64,000 bases of DNA from Pseudofrancisella aestuarii (lineage in GTDB: Bacteria; Pseudomonadota; Gammaproteobacteria; Francisellales; Francisellaceae). Position numbers and translations under genes: made by a program. The DNA lies in contig NZ_QLIS02000003.1 in the NCBI RefSeq assembly GCF_003574475.2, forward strand, positions 248,001 to 312,000. The letters run 5' to 3'. The notes below the pieces were generated by a model. The model saw only the letters and a program-made list of their open reading frames with translations. It did not search any database and was not told where the DNA came from. Of the stretch, positions 18,589 through 28,604 are shown in pieces. Positions within the stretch are counted from its first letter, which is position 1. Each line of letters opens with the position of its first letter.

Positions 18589-19029
18589 CTATTGGTTTGG
18601 ATTAGATTGGTTTAAAACATTAAGAATCATATTCTCTAATTGATGAATTTTTGGCATATCCATTTCAGCAGTAGCTGTATCATTACCTATTTTTATACCT
18701 AATAATGAGTTGCCATTTCCATGATCAAAAGCATAAAATTCAATCTGAACTTTTTTATTATTATCATCGTAAGTATATAGATAAACTACAGCTTTCTCTG
18801 GACTATAATCCTTTGCTATTAACTTAAATTTCTCCGGATTCTGTTCAATAACTTGTATAAATACATTATATAATTGCTTAACTGTCACACCTTGTTCTTC
18901 AACATTATACACTCCATCATTTGACTCAATAGCTCCATCATTAGCTGCTAAATCACCAACAGCCCAGATACAACCACTTAAATTAAGCATTAATAAGCTA
19001 ACAAATAAAACCCTAATAACTCTCTTCAT
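18589..19029 (-). CDS. Hypothetical lipoprotein (DUF3568-like)
   Basis: The 146-residue protein has a lipobox LSGC (Cys20). After it comes the sequence YNVEEQGVTVKQLYNVFIQVIEQN, and a beta-rich C-terminal half. The pattern 'G....Y......V..LY.....VIE' resembles Francisella DUF3568 lipoproteins, including the one at 56619 in this window. No enzyme motif is visible. It is followed 13 bp before the crcB stop side and may share the same minus-strand transcript as crcB and hemC. Confidence 0.7.
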   Translation of the reverse strand: MKRVIRVLFVSLLMLNLSGCIWAVGDLAANDGAIESNDGVYNVEEQGVTVKQLYNVFIQVIEQNPEKFKLIAKDYSPEKAVVYLYTYDDNNKKVQIEFYAFDHGNGNSLLGIKIGNDTATAEMDMPKIHQLENMILNVLNQSNPNQ

Positions 19030-19042
19030 AAAACATCCTTTT

Positions 19043-19441
19043 TTATTTAAAACTCATTATATAGCTAATGGCGTAAAAACCACATATAACTGCAAATAAA
19101 GAAATAAATACGCTAGCTAAAATATATCCAAAAGCTAACCATACTTCTCCCCTTTGAAACAAGTTCAAAGTATCTAAGCTAAAACTAGAGAATGTTGTAA
19201 AGCCGCCTAAAAACCCTGTAACACATAAAGCTCTAACATTAGCAGACATTACTTCCGTAAAAATTTGGGTTTTTATCAAAAATGCTGCCACTATACCGAT
19301 AATAAGAGAACCAACTATATTACAAATAAATATTCCCACAGGAATTTGATGAGAAATACTAGAGCTTAACTGTGTTACTAAGAACCTACAAATAGCCCCG
19401 ATGCCTCCACCTATGCCAACTAATAAAACTAATAATCCCAT
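19043..19441 (-). CDS. crcB: Fluoride ion channel CrcB/FluC
   Basis: A 132-residue, four-helix membrane protein of the Fluc family, which exports fluoride as a dual-topology dimer. GGIGAICRFL near the N-terminus and GFLGGFTTFSSFSLD near residue 75-89 are the family signatures; the TTFS segment lines the pore. Between hemC and a lipoprotein gene, 5 bp from the hemC stop. I saw no fluoride riboswitch upstream; the gene seems to be read from the esterase-hemC promoter. Confidence 0.93.
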   Translation of the reverse strand: MGLLVLLVGIGGGIGAICRFLVTQLSSSISHQIPVGIFICNIVGSLIIGIVAAFLIKTQIFTEVMSANVRALCVTGFLGGFTTFSSFSLDTLNLFQRGEVWLAFGYILASVFISLFAVICGFYAISYIMSFK

Positions 19442-19446
19442 TTATA

Positions 19447-20349
19447 TTATCTCTCCAATATTTTATATGCCCCAAGACTAATCATCTCTAGAGCTAACTC
19501 TTTACCCAATCTCACAGGATCTGTACCTAAGGCACTTTTTCTTAATAAATCTTTACCTTCACTACTAGCTACAACAGCTTGTAAAAATATTTTCTCTTTC
19601 TCTATCGTTGCATGTGCAGCTATTGCCACATGGCATCCACCTTTCAACTCTTTATTAAACGCTCTTTCAGCAGCTATAGATTTGTATGTATTTTCACAAG
19701 TAAGTTTATTTAAAGCTGTCTTTAATGACTCATTCTTTTCCAATAATTCTATTGCCACCACTCCTTGCCCAACAGCAGGCAAACAGATCTCTTTTGAAAT
19801 ATACTGCGTTATCCTATCTTTTAAATTTAGACGAATCAAACCAGCACTTGCTAAAACTATAGCATCATACATCCCAGAATCGAGCTTCCCTAATCTTGTT
19901 TGTACATTTCCTCTTAGGTCTTTTATGACTAAGTCAGGTCTATAGTTAAGCAATTGAGACTTTCTTCTTAAACTCGAAGTCCCTATTACCGCACCCTCGG
20001 GAAGCTTGTCTATCGAACCATAAGTATTAGAAACAAAGGCATCTCTAGGATCTTCCCTTTTAAAGAAAGTAGCTAAGCAAAACCCCTCTGGTAGATCATA
20101 AGGAATGTCCTTCAAGGAGTGAACGGCTATATCTGCTTTTCCTTCTTTAATTGCTACCTCTAACTCCTTCATAAATAGTGCTTTACCACCAATTTTATTT
20201 AAAGGTTTATCAAGTATAATATCTCCCTGAGTCTTCATGGTTAAAATTTCACACTCAATACTTAAATGCTTTTCTATTTCAGCTTTTGCAAAATTAGTCT
20301 GCCAAAGAGCCAACAAACTTTCTCGACTGGCTAGAATTATTTTTTTCAT
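19447..20349 (-). CDS. hemC: Porphobilinogen deaminase (hydroxymethylbilane synthase)
   Basis: Polymerises four porphobilinogens into hydroxymethylbilane in heme synthesis. The 300-residue protein has the expected motifs: an N-terminal ILASRESLLALWQT, the basic substrate-binding RR pair in GTSSLRRKSQL (124-134), and the cofactor-attachment cysteine C239 in ELKGGCHVA. The start shares one base with the stop of the upstream esterase gene, which indicates translational coupling. Confidence 0.96.
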   Translation of the reverse strand: MKKIILASRESLLALWQTNFAKAEIEKHLSIECEILTMKTQGDIILDKPLNKIGGKALFMKELEVAIKEGKADIAVHSLKDIPYDLPEGFCLATFFKREDPRDAFVSNTYGSIDKLPEGAVIGTSSLRRKSQLLNYRPDLVIKDLRGNVQTRLGKLDSGMYDAIVLASAGLIRLNLKDRITQYISKEICLPAVGQGVVAIELLEKNESLKTALNKLTCENTYKSIAAERAFNKELKGGCHVAIAAHATIEKEKIFLQAVVASSEGKDLLRKSALGTDPVRLGKELALEMISLGAYKILER

Positions 20350-21017
20350 TATCTTTTTAGTGCCTTATTCAAAAAAACCGATAAATCTTTTATTTCTTCA
20401 GGACAAATGCTGTGTTGCATAAACTGATATTCTTTATAGTCATTATCAAAACCATTTTCATCAAGTATATTCGAAAGATTTTTACCAAGCAATGAAGGTA
20501 AAACCTGATCATGCGTACCATGACAAACAATAACAGGCTCTCCTTTATTTTCTTTTGTTATTTTAGACTTAAAATCATCCCAAGCAGGTAGATAAGTAGA
20601 TAAAGCCATAAGCCCTGCTAATTTCTTTTTACTAGTTATAAATGTATATGTTGCTATAACCCCACCTTGTGAAAATCCCGCTAGAATAATTTTTTCAGAA
20701 GCTATTCCGTCTTCTATCTGCTTATCAAGCAAGTTATTTAATCTTGCTATAGAGCTATTTATCCCTTCAACATCAACAATTCTATTTAAACTATTTGCAT
20801 CCAAGCTTTTAATATCATACCAAGCTCTCATCTGCATTCCCATATTAATAGTCACAGGCATAACCTCTGCATGAGGGAAGATAAAACGAACATTTTCTTT
20901 TGGAATGTTTAAGTGAGGAACTATATCTACAAAGTCATTACCATCAGCACCTAAACCATGAAGCCATATTATACAAAATTCAGGTTTTTTAGTAGCTTCT
21001 ATTAACTCATATTTCAT
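20349..21017 (-). CDS. Carboxylesterase / acyl-protein thioesterase-like serine hydrolase
   Basis: A 222-residue alpha/beta hydrolase. The LHGLGADGNDF oxyanion segment is at 19-29, the nucleophile S116 in GFSQGG, the acid D170 in the HGTHDQVLP segment, and the base H202 in QHS. Length and positions fit the Francisella FTT258-type carboxylesterase, which hydrolyses short acyl esters and resembles human acyl protein thioesterase. First gene of the operon with hemC and crcB. The intergenic region upstream contains two DnaA boxes. Confidence 0.88.
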   Translation of the reverse strand: MKYELIEATKKPEFCIIWLHGLGADGNDFVDIVPHLNIPKENVRFIFPHAEVMPVTINMGMQMRAWYDIKSLDANSLNRIVDVEGINSSIARLNNLLDKQIEDGIASEKIILAGFSQGGVIATYTFITSKKKLAGLMALSTYLPAWDDFKSKITKENKGEPVIVCHGTHDQVLPSLLGKNLSNILDENGFDNDYKEYQFMQHSICPEEIKDLSVFLNKALKR

Positions 21018-21164
21018 AGGATAAAATTTTGAATATATTTCTACAAATGATACATTAATTTACCTAAAATTTAACCTCTTTGAATTAACAAGAGTGTTAC
21101 GAAGTCCTTACACCATAATGTTATTAAATACCTTAAACAAAAGTAAATACCAATTTTTCACATC

Positions 21165-21173
21165 TGTGGATAA
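21165..21173 (-). promoter_or_regulatory. DnaA box (perfect TTATCCACA)
   Basis: The plus-strand bases TGTGGATAA are the reverse complement of the high-affinity DnaA consensus TTATCCACA. Located 148 bp before the esterase start. Confidence 0.6.
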
Positions 21174-21323
21174 CTATGTTTATATCTATGTAAATTTTTT
21201 GTTATAAATGCTAATTACTTATAATAATCAATAATTTATGAAACCTAGAAACCCCTTATAAACAAAGGACTTAAGATACCTTAAGAAAAAATGGAAATAA
21301 AAAATAATCAAAAATCAATAGTC

Positions 21324-21332
21324 TGTGGATAA
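21324..21332 (-). promoter_or_regulatory. DnaA box (perfect TTATCCACA)
   Basis: Second perfect DnaA consensus in the same orientation, starting 159 bp after the first and just beyond the RNase II-family stop. Confidence 0.6.
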
Positions 21333-21355
21333 AATTGTGTATTTTTTGTGAAAAC

Positions 21356-23209
21356 TTAGTTAATTGTTTCTAAAACCTTAAAAAAAGCCTCTTGCACCAC
21401 AAGGTTTACAGAGGTATTCTGTAGAAAAATTTTATCATCTTCTTTATAGCTATCTGAAACAACTAACTTCTTCATCATAGCTAATTTATTAATTGAGACA
21501 AACACTTTTCCTTTCTGAATTTTTTCTACCACAGTTGCCTCACCTGACCAATTCTCATTCTGCATTAAAAATACCAGCTTCCAATGTAAATTAGAGGCTC
21601 TTTCTGTTTGTCTATTAGCTTTAATAGGGATACCTACCTCTGCTATTAGCTGACTAACCTCTTCTGAAGAAATTAATTCCAAATGATTTAAATGTCTTCT
21701 TAATTGATAATGAACCAATAAATCTAAATATCTCCTAAGAGGGCTTGTCACTTGTACATAATTTTCTAAACCCATACCAGCATGTCTAGCTGCTAAGACA
21801 GAGTATTGTCCTCGCTGCAATTTTTTTCTTGTGGAAAACATATTAGATAAGGTATCTAAATTATTTATCTCTTCTTCTGTAAGACTATGTTCAGCCTGAG
21901 TTGAAAAAGGAACTGGAATGTTATGTTTAAGACAAAATTGCCCTACTGCAACACCTGCCATCAACATAGTATCTCGTACCAAAATTCTAGAGCCTAGCCT
22001 TGGAAGATCAGAAATTTTAACTATGTTTCCTTCCTCAAGCTTTATTTTCACTTCTGGAAAATCTAGCTCTACAGCACCATTACCTAATCTTTTCTTTGTA
22101 AACTTCTCAGCATATAAAAGTATTTCACCCAAATCCAAAGCATTTAAATTAGCTTCAGCATACTCATAACTAAGTCTAGATACTCTTATATTACTAAAAC
22201 AAATTTCTATACTATTAATATCCCCATTTTCATCTACTTTAAAACCAATAGATAATGCGGGAGAAATTTCAGTTAGTCCTAAACCTAAGTTATCCGTTGC
22301 TCTTTTAGGTAACATAGAGACGATAGCTTCAGGAACATATAAATTTGAACCTCTTGCTCTTGCTTCTAAATCTGCTGAACTATTAAAATCTATTATGGAT
22401 GTTGGGTCTGCTACATGGACCCACATTTTATTATTATGTCCATCCCAGCTAATGGCATCATCAGGATCATGACTATCCTCATCATCTATTGCATACGCTT
22501 GTAAATGAGTTAAATCAACTCTATCTATAGAGTCATTAAATTCAATTTCTGCTGGATTATCTTTTAATTCAGCACCATATCTTTGCAAATAAGGGTTATT
22601 ATATTCATTCCAGTAGCCAATTTCTAAAAGTAGCTTATAAGCGTTACTCTCATTCTCTTCCATAGATATATTTTTAAAGAATCTGCAGGTTGTGCTTTTT
22701 AAAGTAGCTAGATTAACAATTTCTTTTATAAACTTCTCATCTTCTGGGAGATAAGTTTTATTATTAAGTCTTTCTAGGAAGCTATTTATTTCTTGCTCTT
22801 TTTTTTGTTTCTCAAGCTTCTCAGCTATTATTTTTTTCTTTTTCTCTTCTGAATGGATATTTATTGATAAATCTTCATTAAAACTAAAATACTCTCCTTC
22901 TGAAACTAGAAGCCAAACTGTATAAGCTTCATCAATACTAAGCTTATCAAATAATAATTCACCGAGCTCTTCTATAGAAGTATGCTCTTGCCCTTGTAAA
23001 AGCTCCCATGTTGTTTCTAATTCGGACACCTCAAGTTGTTTCAAATCCTGAAGACTAAAATCTTTTTCACTCTGTATTAATAAATCAACATTCTTAGGAG
23101 GAAGCTTTATATTTTTACCATCCAAGGTTTCTATTTCAACTTTTTTATCTAATGTCTTTAATACTTTTGCTGGTTTACTTTTAAAGATTACTAAGCTGTT
23201 TATTTGCAT
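21356..23209 (-). CDS. RNase II/RNB family 3'-5' exoribonuclease
   Basis: The 617-residue protein has a small N-terminal region (about 1-45), a helical and Lys/Glu-rich middle (about 50-220), and a catalytic RNB domain (about 229-545). The active-site cluster DDEDSHDPDDA at 242-252 contains the acidic metal-binding residues. VTSPLRRYLDLLVHYQLRRHL is the conserved late RNB motif. The C-terminus forms a weak S1-like strand region. RNB enzymes degrade single-stranded RNA processively. It looks more like the shorter RNase II-like proteins than E. coli Rnb or Rnr, so I give no symbol. Confidence 0.85.
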   Translation of the reverse strand: MQINSLVIFKSKPAKVLKTLDKKVEIETLDGKNIKLPPKNVDLLIQSEKDFSLQDLKQLEVSELETTWELLQGQEHTSIEELGELLFDKLSIDEAYTVWLLVSEGEYFSFNEDLSINIHSEEKKKKIIAEKLEKQKKEQEINSFLERLNNKTYLPEDEKFIKEIVNLATLKSTTCRFFKNISMEENESNAYKLLLEIGYWNEYNNPYLQRYGAELKDNPAEIEFNDSIDRVDLTHLQAYAIDDEDSHDPDDAISWDGHNNKMWVHVADPTSIIDFNSSADLEARARGSNLYVPEAIVSMLPKRATDNLGLGLTEISPALSIGFKVDENGDINSIEICFSNIRVSRLSYEYAEANLNALDLGEILLYAEKFTKKRLGNGAVELDFPEVKIKLEEGNIVKISDLPRLGSRILVRDTMLMAGVAVGQFCLKHNIPVPFSTQAEHSLTEEEINNLDTLSNMFSTRKKLQRGQYSVLAARHAGMGLENYVQVTSPLRRYLDLLVHYQLRRHLNHLELISSEEVSQLIAEVGIPIKANRQTERASNLHWKLVFLMQNENWSGEATVVEKIQKGKVFVSINKLAMMKKLVVSDSYKEDDKIFLQNTSVNLVVQEAFFKVLETIN

Positions 23210-23278
23210 TTAAAGGATAAAAAAAACTAATAAATATGTGTTAAACTAGCATATACAAAAGCTCAAATCAAAATTTTA

Positions 23279-24130
23279 ATGATACAAGTAGCAACTGTCA
23301 TGTGGGGTACAAAGTATTCTACCAACTATATAAACGAGATGTATAAAGCTATTGTTGATAATGCTTCATGCGATATCCATTTTGTTTGCATTACCGACAG
23401 AGACCCTAAAGAATTTGATGAGAACATAATTATTAAAAAATTTCCTGAATTCAGACTACCTTTCGAAAAAATGAAAGAGGGTTGTAGATTAAAGCTATCA
23501 ATATTTAAAGAAGGTATTCTTGACCCTGATCTTCCAACAGTATTTTTTGATATTGATAGCTTAATTTGTGGAGATGTCAAAATTTTTGCTGATATTTTAG
23601 CGAAAACTAGAGGTATATATATGTATCCCAACCATATGATTCCTTTATACCTTTATATTAATAGAGTTATTAATATAAATAAGTATTATTTTTGTAATGG
23701 TTCCTTTGTTTTGTTTTACCCCTGCGATTTTACAAACCTTATTCCAGAGTTTGAAAAGCAAATACACGAGTCATATAAAAATAATCCAGATATCGATCAT
23801 TTTTCATTACCAAAACATATAAGAAGTGATGAAAGGTTTGTCAGCTGGTATGCTAAAGATAGGATACATATTATTAGTAAAAGATATGCTGGTAAATTTA
23901 CACGCAAGTTTATGGAAAAATCTTTACTCCTTTTTATAATTAAAAATAAGCTCCTTAATTCTTATGCGAAAAAGCAAACTATTGCGATAACTTTTGACGG
24001 AGATGAATTAAAACCAGAAAATATTGTAGCATTTAAGAAAAATCAGGTAATTTTAGCAAATAAGAAATATAAATGTTTGTGGATATATGACTGGATTCAA
24101 AAATATTGGGTTAATTTTTTAAACAAATAA
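23279..24130 (+). CDS. Putative glycosyltransferase (GT-A-like, DxD)
   Basis: A 283-residue protein beginning IQVATVMWGTKYSTNYINEM, followed by HFVCITDRDP and a DxD-like FFDIDSL motif near residue 90-96. These are the hallmarks of a nucleotide-sugar-binding GT-A fold. The C-terminal third is basic (RYAGKFTRKFMEK). No signal peptide. Donor and acceptor cannot be read from the sequence. It is 12 bp upstream of a GT90/LpsA-like gene, so both may modify lipopolysaccharide or another surface glycan. No obvious Shine-Dalgarno precedes the ATG. Confidence 0.7.
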   Translation: MIQVATVMWGTKYSTNYINEMYKAIVDNASCDIHFVCITDRDPKEFDENIIIKKFPEFRLPFEKMKEGCRLKLSIFKEGILDPDLPTVFFDIDSLICGDVKIFADILAKTRGIYMYPNHMIPLYLYINRVININKYYFCNGSFVLFYPCDFTNLIPEFEKQIHESYKNNPDIDHFSLPKHIRSDERFVSWYAKDRIHIISKRYAGKFTRKFMEKSLLLFIIKNKLLNSYAKKQTIAITFDGDELKPENIVAFKKNQVILANKKYKCLWIYDWIQKYWVNFLNK

Positions 24131-24142
24131 GTAATTAATAAA

Positions 24143-25093
24143 ATGAAAAAAATAATATTCTATTTTAAAAATTTTAGTAAATTCTTAATCCCAAAAATTT
24201 TATATGAAGCTCGACTTAATTCAAAACTTGAGGATATAAAATTATATGATAGAGAATATATTATAAACAGAGTAAATTACTACAACAAACTATCTTCGCC
24301 TTTTATTTTATCAAGATTTGAAACATATAAAACATTTAAACTATCTACACCTATCGATTTAGGACACTATAAAAGAAAAAAACAAATATCTGCATACTTC
24401 TTTGATTTTAGAGAGCACATGATTTATTTTTCTAGGAAAGATAAGTTTAATACTATATTTTGTGATCTTAGAGATATACCCAATGAACCATCTTTTGTAA
24501 AAAGTAGAAATATCTCAAAAGATAACCAAAATGCCGTAATACTTAAACTAGATAAAACTAGGCATTTTACTTTTCTAAAAGATCCTAATGACTTTATAAC
24601 TAAAAAAAATGTAGCTGTATTTAGAGGACCTTGCCACCAAGAACATAGACAAAAATTTATATCTACTTGTTACAACATTCCTAACACTAATTTTGGAGAT
24701 ACCAGAGAAAGTGAAAAGAGTAAGCCTTATTATAAGTCTTTCATGTCACCTTATGAACAAATGAAGTATAAATATATTATTAGTGTTGAAGGTAATGATG
24801 TTGCTACAAATCTAAAATGGATAATGAATTCTAACTCTTTATGTTTTATGACAAAGCCAAAGTGTGAAACATGGTTTATGGAAGGAATACTTACTCCAGG
24901 TTATCATTATGTAATGCTAAAAGATGATTATTCTGATTTAGAAGAAAAAATAGCATTTTATAATAAGAATCCAGATAGCGCTTTAGAAATAATAAAAAAT
25001 GCTAATGAATATGTTAACCAATTTAAAGATAAAAAAAGAGAAGAGTTAATCTCTCTTTTAGTCATGAAAAAATATTTTGATTTACAAAAATAG
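24143..25093 (+). CDS. Glycosyltransferase family 90 / LPS-modifying (CAP10-like) protein
   Basis: The 316-residue protein shows the CAP10/GT90 pattern in its C-terminal half: VFRGPCHQEHR near residue 154, YKYIISVEGNDVATNLKWIM near 210-229, then PKCETWFMEG and a final DYSDLEEKI segment. Relatives include LPS glycosyltransferases such as Pasteurella LpsA. Likely a cytoplasmic-face enzyme, as no signal peptide is seen. Convergent with aspS, with 5 bp between stops. Function in this organism is inferred from family only. Confidence 0.75.
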   Translation: MKKIIFYFKNFSKFLIPKILYEARLNSKLEDIKLYDREYIINRVNYYNKLSSPFILSRFETYKTFKLSTPIDLGHYKRKKQISAYFFDFREHMIYFSRKDKFNTIFCDLRDIPNEPSFVKSRNISKDNQNAVILKLDKTRHFTFLKDPNDFITKKNVAVFRGPCHQEHRQKFISTCYNIPNTNFGDTRESEKSKPYYKSFMSPYEQMKYKYIISVEGNDVATNLKWIMNSNSLCFMTKPKCETWFMEGILTPGYHYVMLKDDYSDLEEKIAFYNKNPDSALEIIKNANEYVNQFKDKKREELISLLVMKKYFDLQK

Positions 25094-25098
25094 CTGCT

Positions 25099-26868
25099 CT
25101 ACTTCTCTTCTTTCTTAACCGCTATTCCCAACTCATTTAATTGCTCCAAAGAAACTGTAGATGGAGCTTCCGTCATCAAGCAGCTTGCTGTTTGTGTTTT
25201 AGGGAAAGCTATTACATCACGGATATTTGTAGTATTTGTAAGAAGCATAATTAATCTATCAACACCAAAAGCTATACCCCCATGAACTGGAGTACCATAA
25301 GATAAAGCATCTAACATAAAGCCAAACTTCTCACGAGCTTCTTCATCAGAAATTCCTAATAAATTAAACACTTTAGCTTGCATATCTTGCTTATGAATAC
25401 GGATAGATCCTCCACCAACTTCATAACCATTAATAACCATATCATAGGCTCTAGAGATTAAAGCCTCAGGATTTTTCATTAACTCTTCTGTACTTTCTAC
25501 TTTAGGTGCAGTAAATGGATGATGTACTGCATATAACCTATTATCATCCTTTTCAAACATTGGGAAATCAATTACCCATAATGGAGCCCACTCTTTAGTA
25601 AACAACTCTAGATCTTCACCAATTTTTGCTCTTAATGCTCCCATAGAGTCATTAACTACTTTAGTCTTACCAGCGCCAAAGAATAATAAATCACCTTCTT
25701 TAGCACCTGTTCTTTCTATTACTTTAAATAAAGTTTCTTCAGAAATATTTTTAACTATAGGAGATTGTAAACCTTCTTTACCTTGGGATAATGAATTAAT
25801 CTTAATATATGCAAGACCTCTAGCACCATAAATGCCAACAAACTTAGTATAGTCTTCTATCGTTTTTCTAGTAAGTTTTTCATTACCTTCAGGTATTCTT
25901 AAAGCTATAACTCTTGCTTCTGGATCATTAGCAGGACCTGAGAATACTTTAAACTCCTCATTTTTCATATCTTCTTTAATATTTACAAACTCTAAAGGAA
26001 TTCTTAGATCTGGCTTATCAATACCGTACTTATCTATAGCTTCTGCAAAAGTCATAACTTGGAAAGGAGTTTCAAACTTAACACCAATAGTTGACTCAAA
26101 AAGTCCTGCTATCATTTTTTCCATAGTAGACATAATGAAAGCTTCATCAATAAATGAAGCCTCGATATCTATCTGTGTAAATTCTGGCTGTCTATCTGCT
26201 CTTAGATCTTCATCACGAAAACATTTAACTATTTGATAATATCTGTCAAAACCTGAAACCATAAGAATCTGTTTGAAAAGCTGTGGTGACTGAGGAAGAG
26301 CATAGAACTTACCATTAAAATTACGGCTTGGTACCAAATAATCCCTTGCACCCTCTGGCGTTGCTTTTGTTAAAAATGGAGTCTCTATATCTAAGAATCC
26401 ATTATCATCTAGGAAGCGTCTTACATATCTAACAGCCTTAGCTCTTGTAATAAGCTTATTCTGCATTTCAGGCCTTCTTAAGTCTATATAGCGATACTTA
26501 AGCTTTACATCTTCACCTGTAGTTTGAAAATCATCTAATTGGAAAGGTATAGTTTTTGATTTGTTTATTATCTCAAGATCTTCACCAATAATTTCTACTT
26601 TACCACTAGCTAGATTTTTATTTTCTTGACCTTCTGGTCTTAAATTAACAACTCCAGAGGCTTTTATTACAAACTCTCCTCTTAAGCTATCAGCTAATTT
26701 AAAGTCTTTATTATCTGGATTAAATACTAACTGTACTAAACCACTTCTATCTCTAATATCTAAGAATATAACTCCACCATGATCTCTACGGCGATGTACC
26801 CAACCACAAACAGTAACTTTCTGGTTTTCTAATTTTTCATTTATATCTGAACTATAATGTGTTCTCAT
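25099..26868 (-). CDS. aspS: Aspartyl-tRNA synthetase
   Basis: Class II synthetase charging tRNA-Asp. The 589-residue bacterial form contains an N-terminal OB anticodon-binding domain (about 1-105, with [22 protein letters not shown]), motif 2 around [18 protein letters not shown] (near 215-232), a bacteria-specific GAD insertion (about 280-420), and motif 3 [14 protein letters not shown] near 530-543. Some bacteria have a non-discriminating AspRS that also charges tRNA-Asn; this cannot be decided from this window alone. Confidence 0.97.
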   Translation of the reverse strand: MRTHYSSDINEKLENQKVTVCGWVHRRRDHGGVIFLDIRDRSGLVQLVFNPDNKDFKLADSLRGEFVIKASGVVNLRPEGQENKNLASGKVEIIGEDLEIINKSKTIPFQLDDFQTTGEDVKLKYRYIDLRRPEMQNKLITRAKAVRYVRRFLDDNGFLDIETPFLTKATPEGARDYLVPSRNFNGKFYALPQSPQLFKQILMVSGFDRYYQIVKCFRDEDLRADRQPEFTQIDIEASFIDEAFIMSTMEKMIAGLFESTIGVKFETPFQVMTFAEAIDKYGIDKPDLRIPLEFVNIKEDMKNEEFKVFSGPANDPEARVIALRIPEGNEKLTRKTIEDYTKFVGIYGARGLAYIKINSLSQGKEGLQSPIVKNISEETLFKVIERTGAKEGDLLFFGAGKTKVVNDSMGALRAKIGEDLELFTKEWAPLWVIDFPMFEKDDNRLYAVHHPFTAPKVESTEELMKNPEALISRAYDMVINGYEVGGGSIRIHKQDMQAKVFNLLGISDEEAREKFGFMLDALSYGTPVHGGIAFGVDRLIMLLTNTTNIRDVIAFPKTQTASCLMTEAPSTVSLEQLNELGIAVKKEEK

Positions 26869-27069
26869 ATCAAAATAATTCCTTCAAAAGTTTTTATAAA
26901 AGTCATAGACAAAATTTAATCATTGTATTATAGCAAGAAATATTCAAGAAGACTAAGCTACATAAACAAAAATAAAATAATTGTAACGTGTGATTAGCAT
27001 CCAGTTAAATATTTACAAAGTATTACCCATAATGTAATTTGTATTAATCAATATAATTATTTTAAAATT

Positions 27070-28587
27070 ATGGCAAACATAGAAAATATAAAATTAGACT
27101 TTTTAAGTTTAGATGATTATCAAGAACTTAAAGAAGCAATGATTGAAGTTTACAACATTGAAGATCCTTACTGGAAAACTCACCAAATAAGCTCTCTAAT
27201 TAAAAAATTCCCTGAAGGTCAAGTTGTCATCCGAGTAAATGATCAATTAGCTGGATGTGCACTATCTATTATTGTTGACTATAAAAAGTTTGGGCATAAG
27301 CACACTTATAAAAAAATAACAGGTAATGATACCTTTAACACTCACGATGATGAGGGTGATGTACTGTACGGTATTGACCTATTTGTTAAGCCAGAATTTA
27401 GAGGTATGCGCTTAGGTCGTAGATTATATGACTATAGAAAAGATCTTTGTGAAAGGCTTAACCTAAAGAGCATAATTTTTGGCGGAAGAATTCCAGGATA
27501 TCATGAATATGCTGATAAAATGACTCCTCAGCAATATATCGCTAAATTAAAAAGACAAGAGCTACACGATCCTGTTTTACATTTTCAACTAAGTAATGAT
27601 TTTCAGCCTGTCAAAATAATTAAATCATACTTAGATGATGCTGAATCTAATGATTATGCCGTTCTATTAGAATGGACAAACATTTACTATGAGGAAGAGC
27701 AAAAAGATGCTGCCCCAATCAAGAAAGATGTTCGTTTAGGATTAATCCAATGGCAAATGCGTCCTTATAGAGGATTAGATGAATTGATGCAACATGCTGA
27801 GTACTTTGTGAATGCAGTCTCTAATTACCGATCAGATTTTGCTTTATTCCCTGAATTTTTTAACGCTCCGTTAATGGCAGAGAATAACCATCTATCAGAG
27901 CCGGAAGCAATTAGGGAACTTGCTAAACATACCAAACTAATTACAGATAAATTCTCTGAATTTGCAATTTCTTACAATATAAACATCATAACTGGAAGCA
28001 TGCCAGAAATGAAAAATGGTCGTTTATACAACGTAGGATACTTGTGTCGTAGAGATGGTACTGTAGAAAGATATGAAAAACTCCATGTAACTCCAGATGA
28101 AGCTAAAGTATGGGGTCTACAAGGAGGTAGTAAACTTGAAGTCTTTGATACTGATTGCGGTAAAATCGGGATTTTAATTTGTTATGATTCTGAATTCCCA
28201 GAACTAAGTAGAATACTTGCTGAAGATGGAATGGATATTCTTTTTGTTCCATATCTGACAGATACTCAAAATGGTTTTTCTAGAGTAAGAAACTGTGCCC
28301 AAGCAAGAGCTATTGAGAATGAGTGCTATGTTGCTATTGCAGGTAGTGTTGGTAACTTACCGAATGTGCATAACATGGATATTCAATATGCTCAATCTAT
28401 GGTATTCACTCCATGTGACTTTGCCTTCCCCCCTACAGGAATAAAGGCCGAGACAACTCCAAATACTGAAATGATTCTAATCGTTGATGTTGATATTAAT
28501 TTATTACGTGAACTTAACAAGTTCGGAAGCGTTAGAAACTTAAGAGATAGACGTAAAGATCTATATGATCTAAAACGTAAAGGCTAA
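27070..28587 (+). CDS. GNAT acetyltransferase-carbon-nitrogen hydrolase fusion
   Basis: A 505-residue two-domain protein. Residues about 8-205 form a GNAT N-acetyltransferase with the acetyl-CoA loop EFRGMRLGRRLY (109-120). Residues about 222-500 form a nitrilase-superfamily hydrolase with a complete Glu-Lys-Cys triad: E262 (FPEFF), K337 (YEKLHVTP) and C371 (ILICYDSEFPE). The natural reaction is not known to me; amide hydrolysis or acyl transfer to an amine are both plausible. Divergent from aspS, with a 201-bp AT-rich spacer. Confidence 0.85.
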   Translation: MANIENIKLDFLSLDDYQELKEAMIEVYNIEDPYWKTHQISSLIKKFPEGQVVIRVNDQLAGCALSIIVDYKKFGHKHTYKKITGNDTFNTHDDEGDVLYGIDLFVKPEFRGMRLGRRLYDYRKDLCERLNLKSIIFGGRIPGYHEYADKMTPQQYIAKLKRQELHDPVLHFQLSNDFQPVKIIKSYLDDAESNDYAVLLEWTNIYYEEEQKDAAPIKKDVRLGLIQWQMRPYRGLDELMQHAEYFVNAVSNYRSDFALFPEFFNAPLMAENNHLSEPEAIRELAKHTKLITDKFSEFAISYNINIITGSMPEMKNGRLYNVGYLCRRDGTVERYEKLHVTPDEAKVWGLQGGSKLEVFDTDCGKIGILICYDSEFPELSRILAEDGMDILFVPYLTDTQNGFSRVRNCAQARAIENECYVAIAGSVGNLPNVHNMDIQYAQSMVFTPCDFAFPPTGIKAETTPNTEMILIVDVDINLLRELNKFGSVRNLRDRRKDLYDLKRKG

Positions 28588-28604
28588 GTATTTTTTCTAT
28601 ATTC

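Larger units (their letters stand above)
21018..21355. other. 338-bp intergenic region with two perfect DnaA boxes
   Basis: No credible gene is seen in this very AT-rich stretch between the RNase II-family stop and the esterase start. It holds two perfect TTATCCACA boxes (read as TGTGGATAA on the plus strand) at 21165-21173 and 21324-21332, both in the same orientation. A nearby TTTTTCACA (21155-21163) resembles a weaker box, and CTTAAG occurs twice close together (near 21268-21283). The promoter of the esterase-hemC-crcB unit must also lie here. Confidence 0.6.

Noticed and set aside
21018-21355. Chromosomal origin oriC.
   Set aside because: Only two perfect DnaA boxes, no dnaA, dnaN, gidA or rpmH nearby, and no strand switch in gene direction centred here.
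24143-25093. Horizontal transfer of the two glycosyltransferase genes (23279-25093).
   Set aside because: They are somewhat more AT-rich, but no mobile element, repeat or tRNA flanks them; evidence is too weak.
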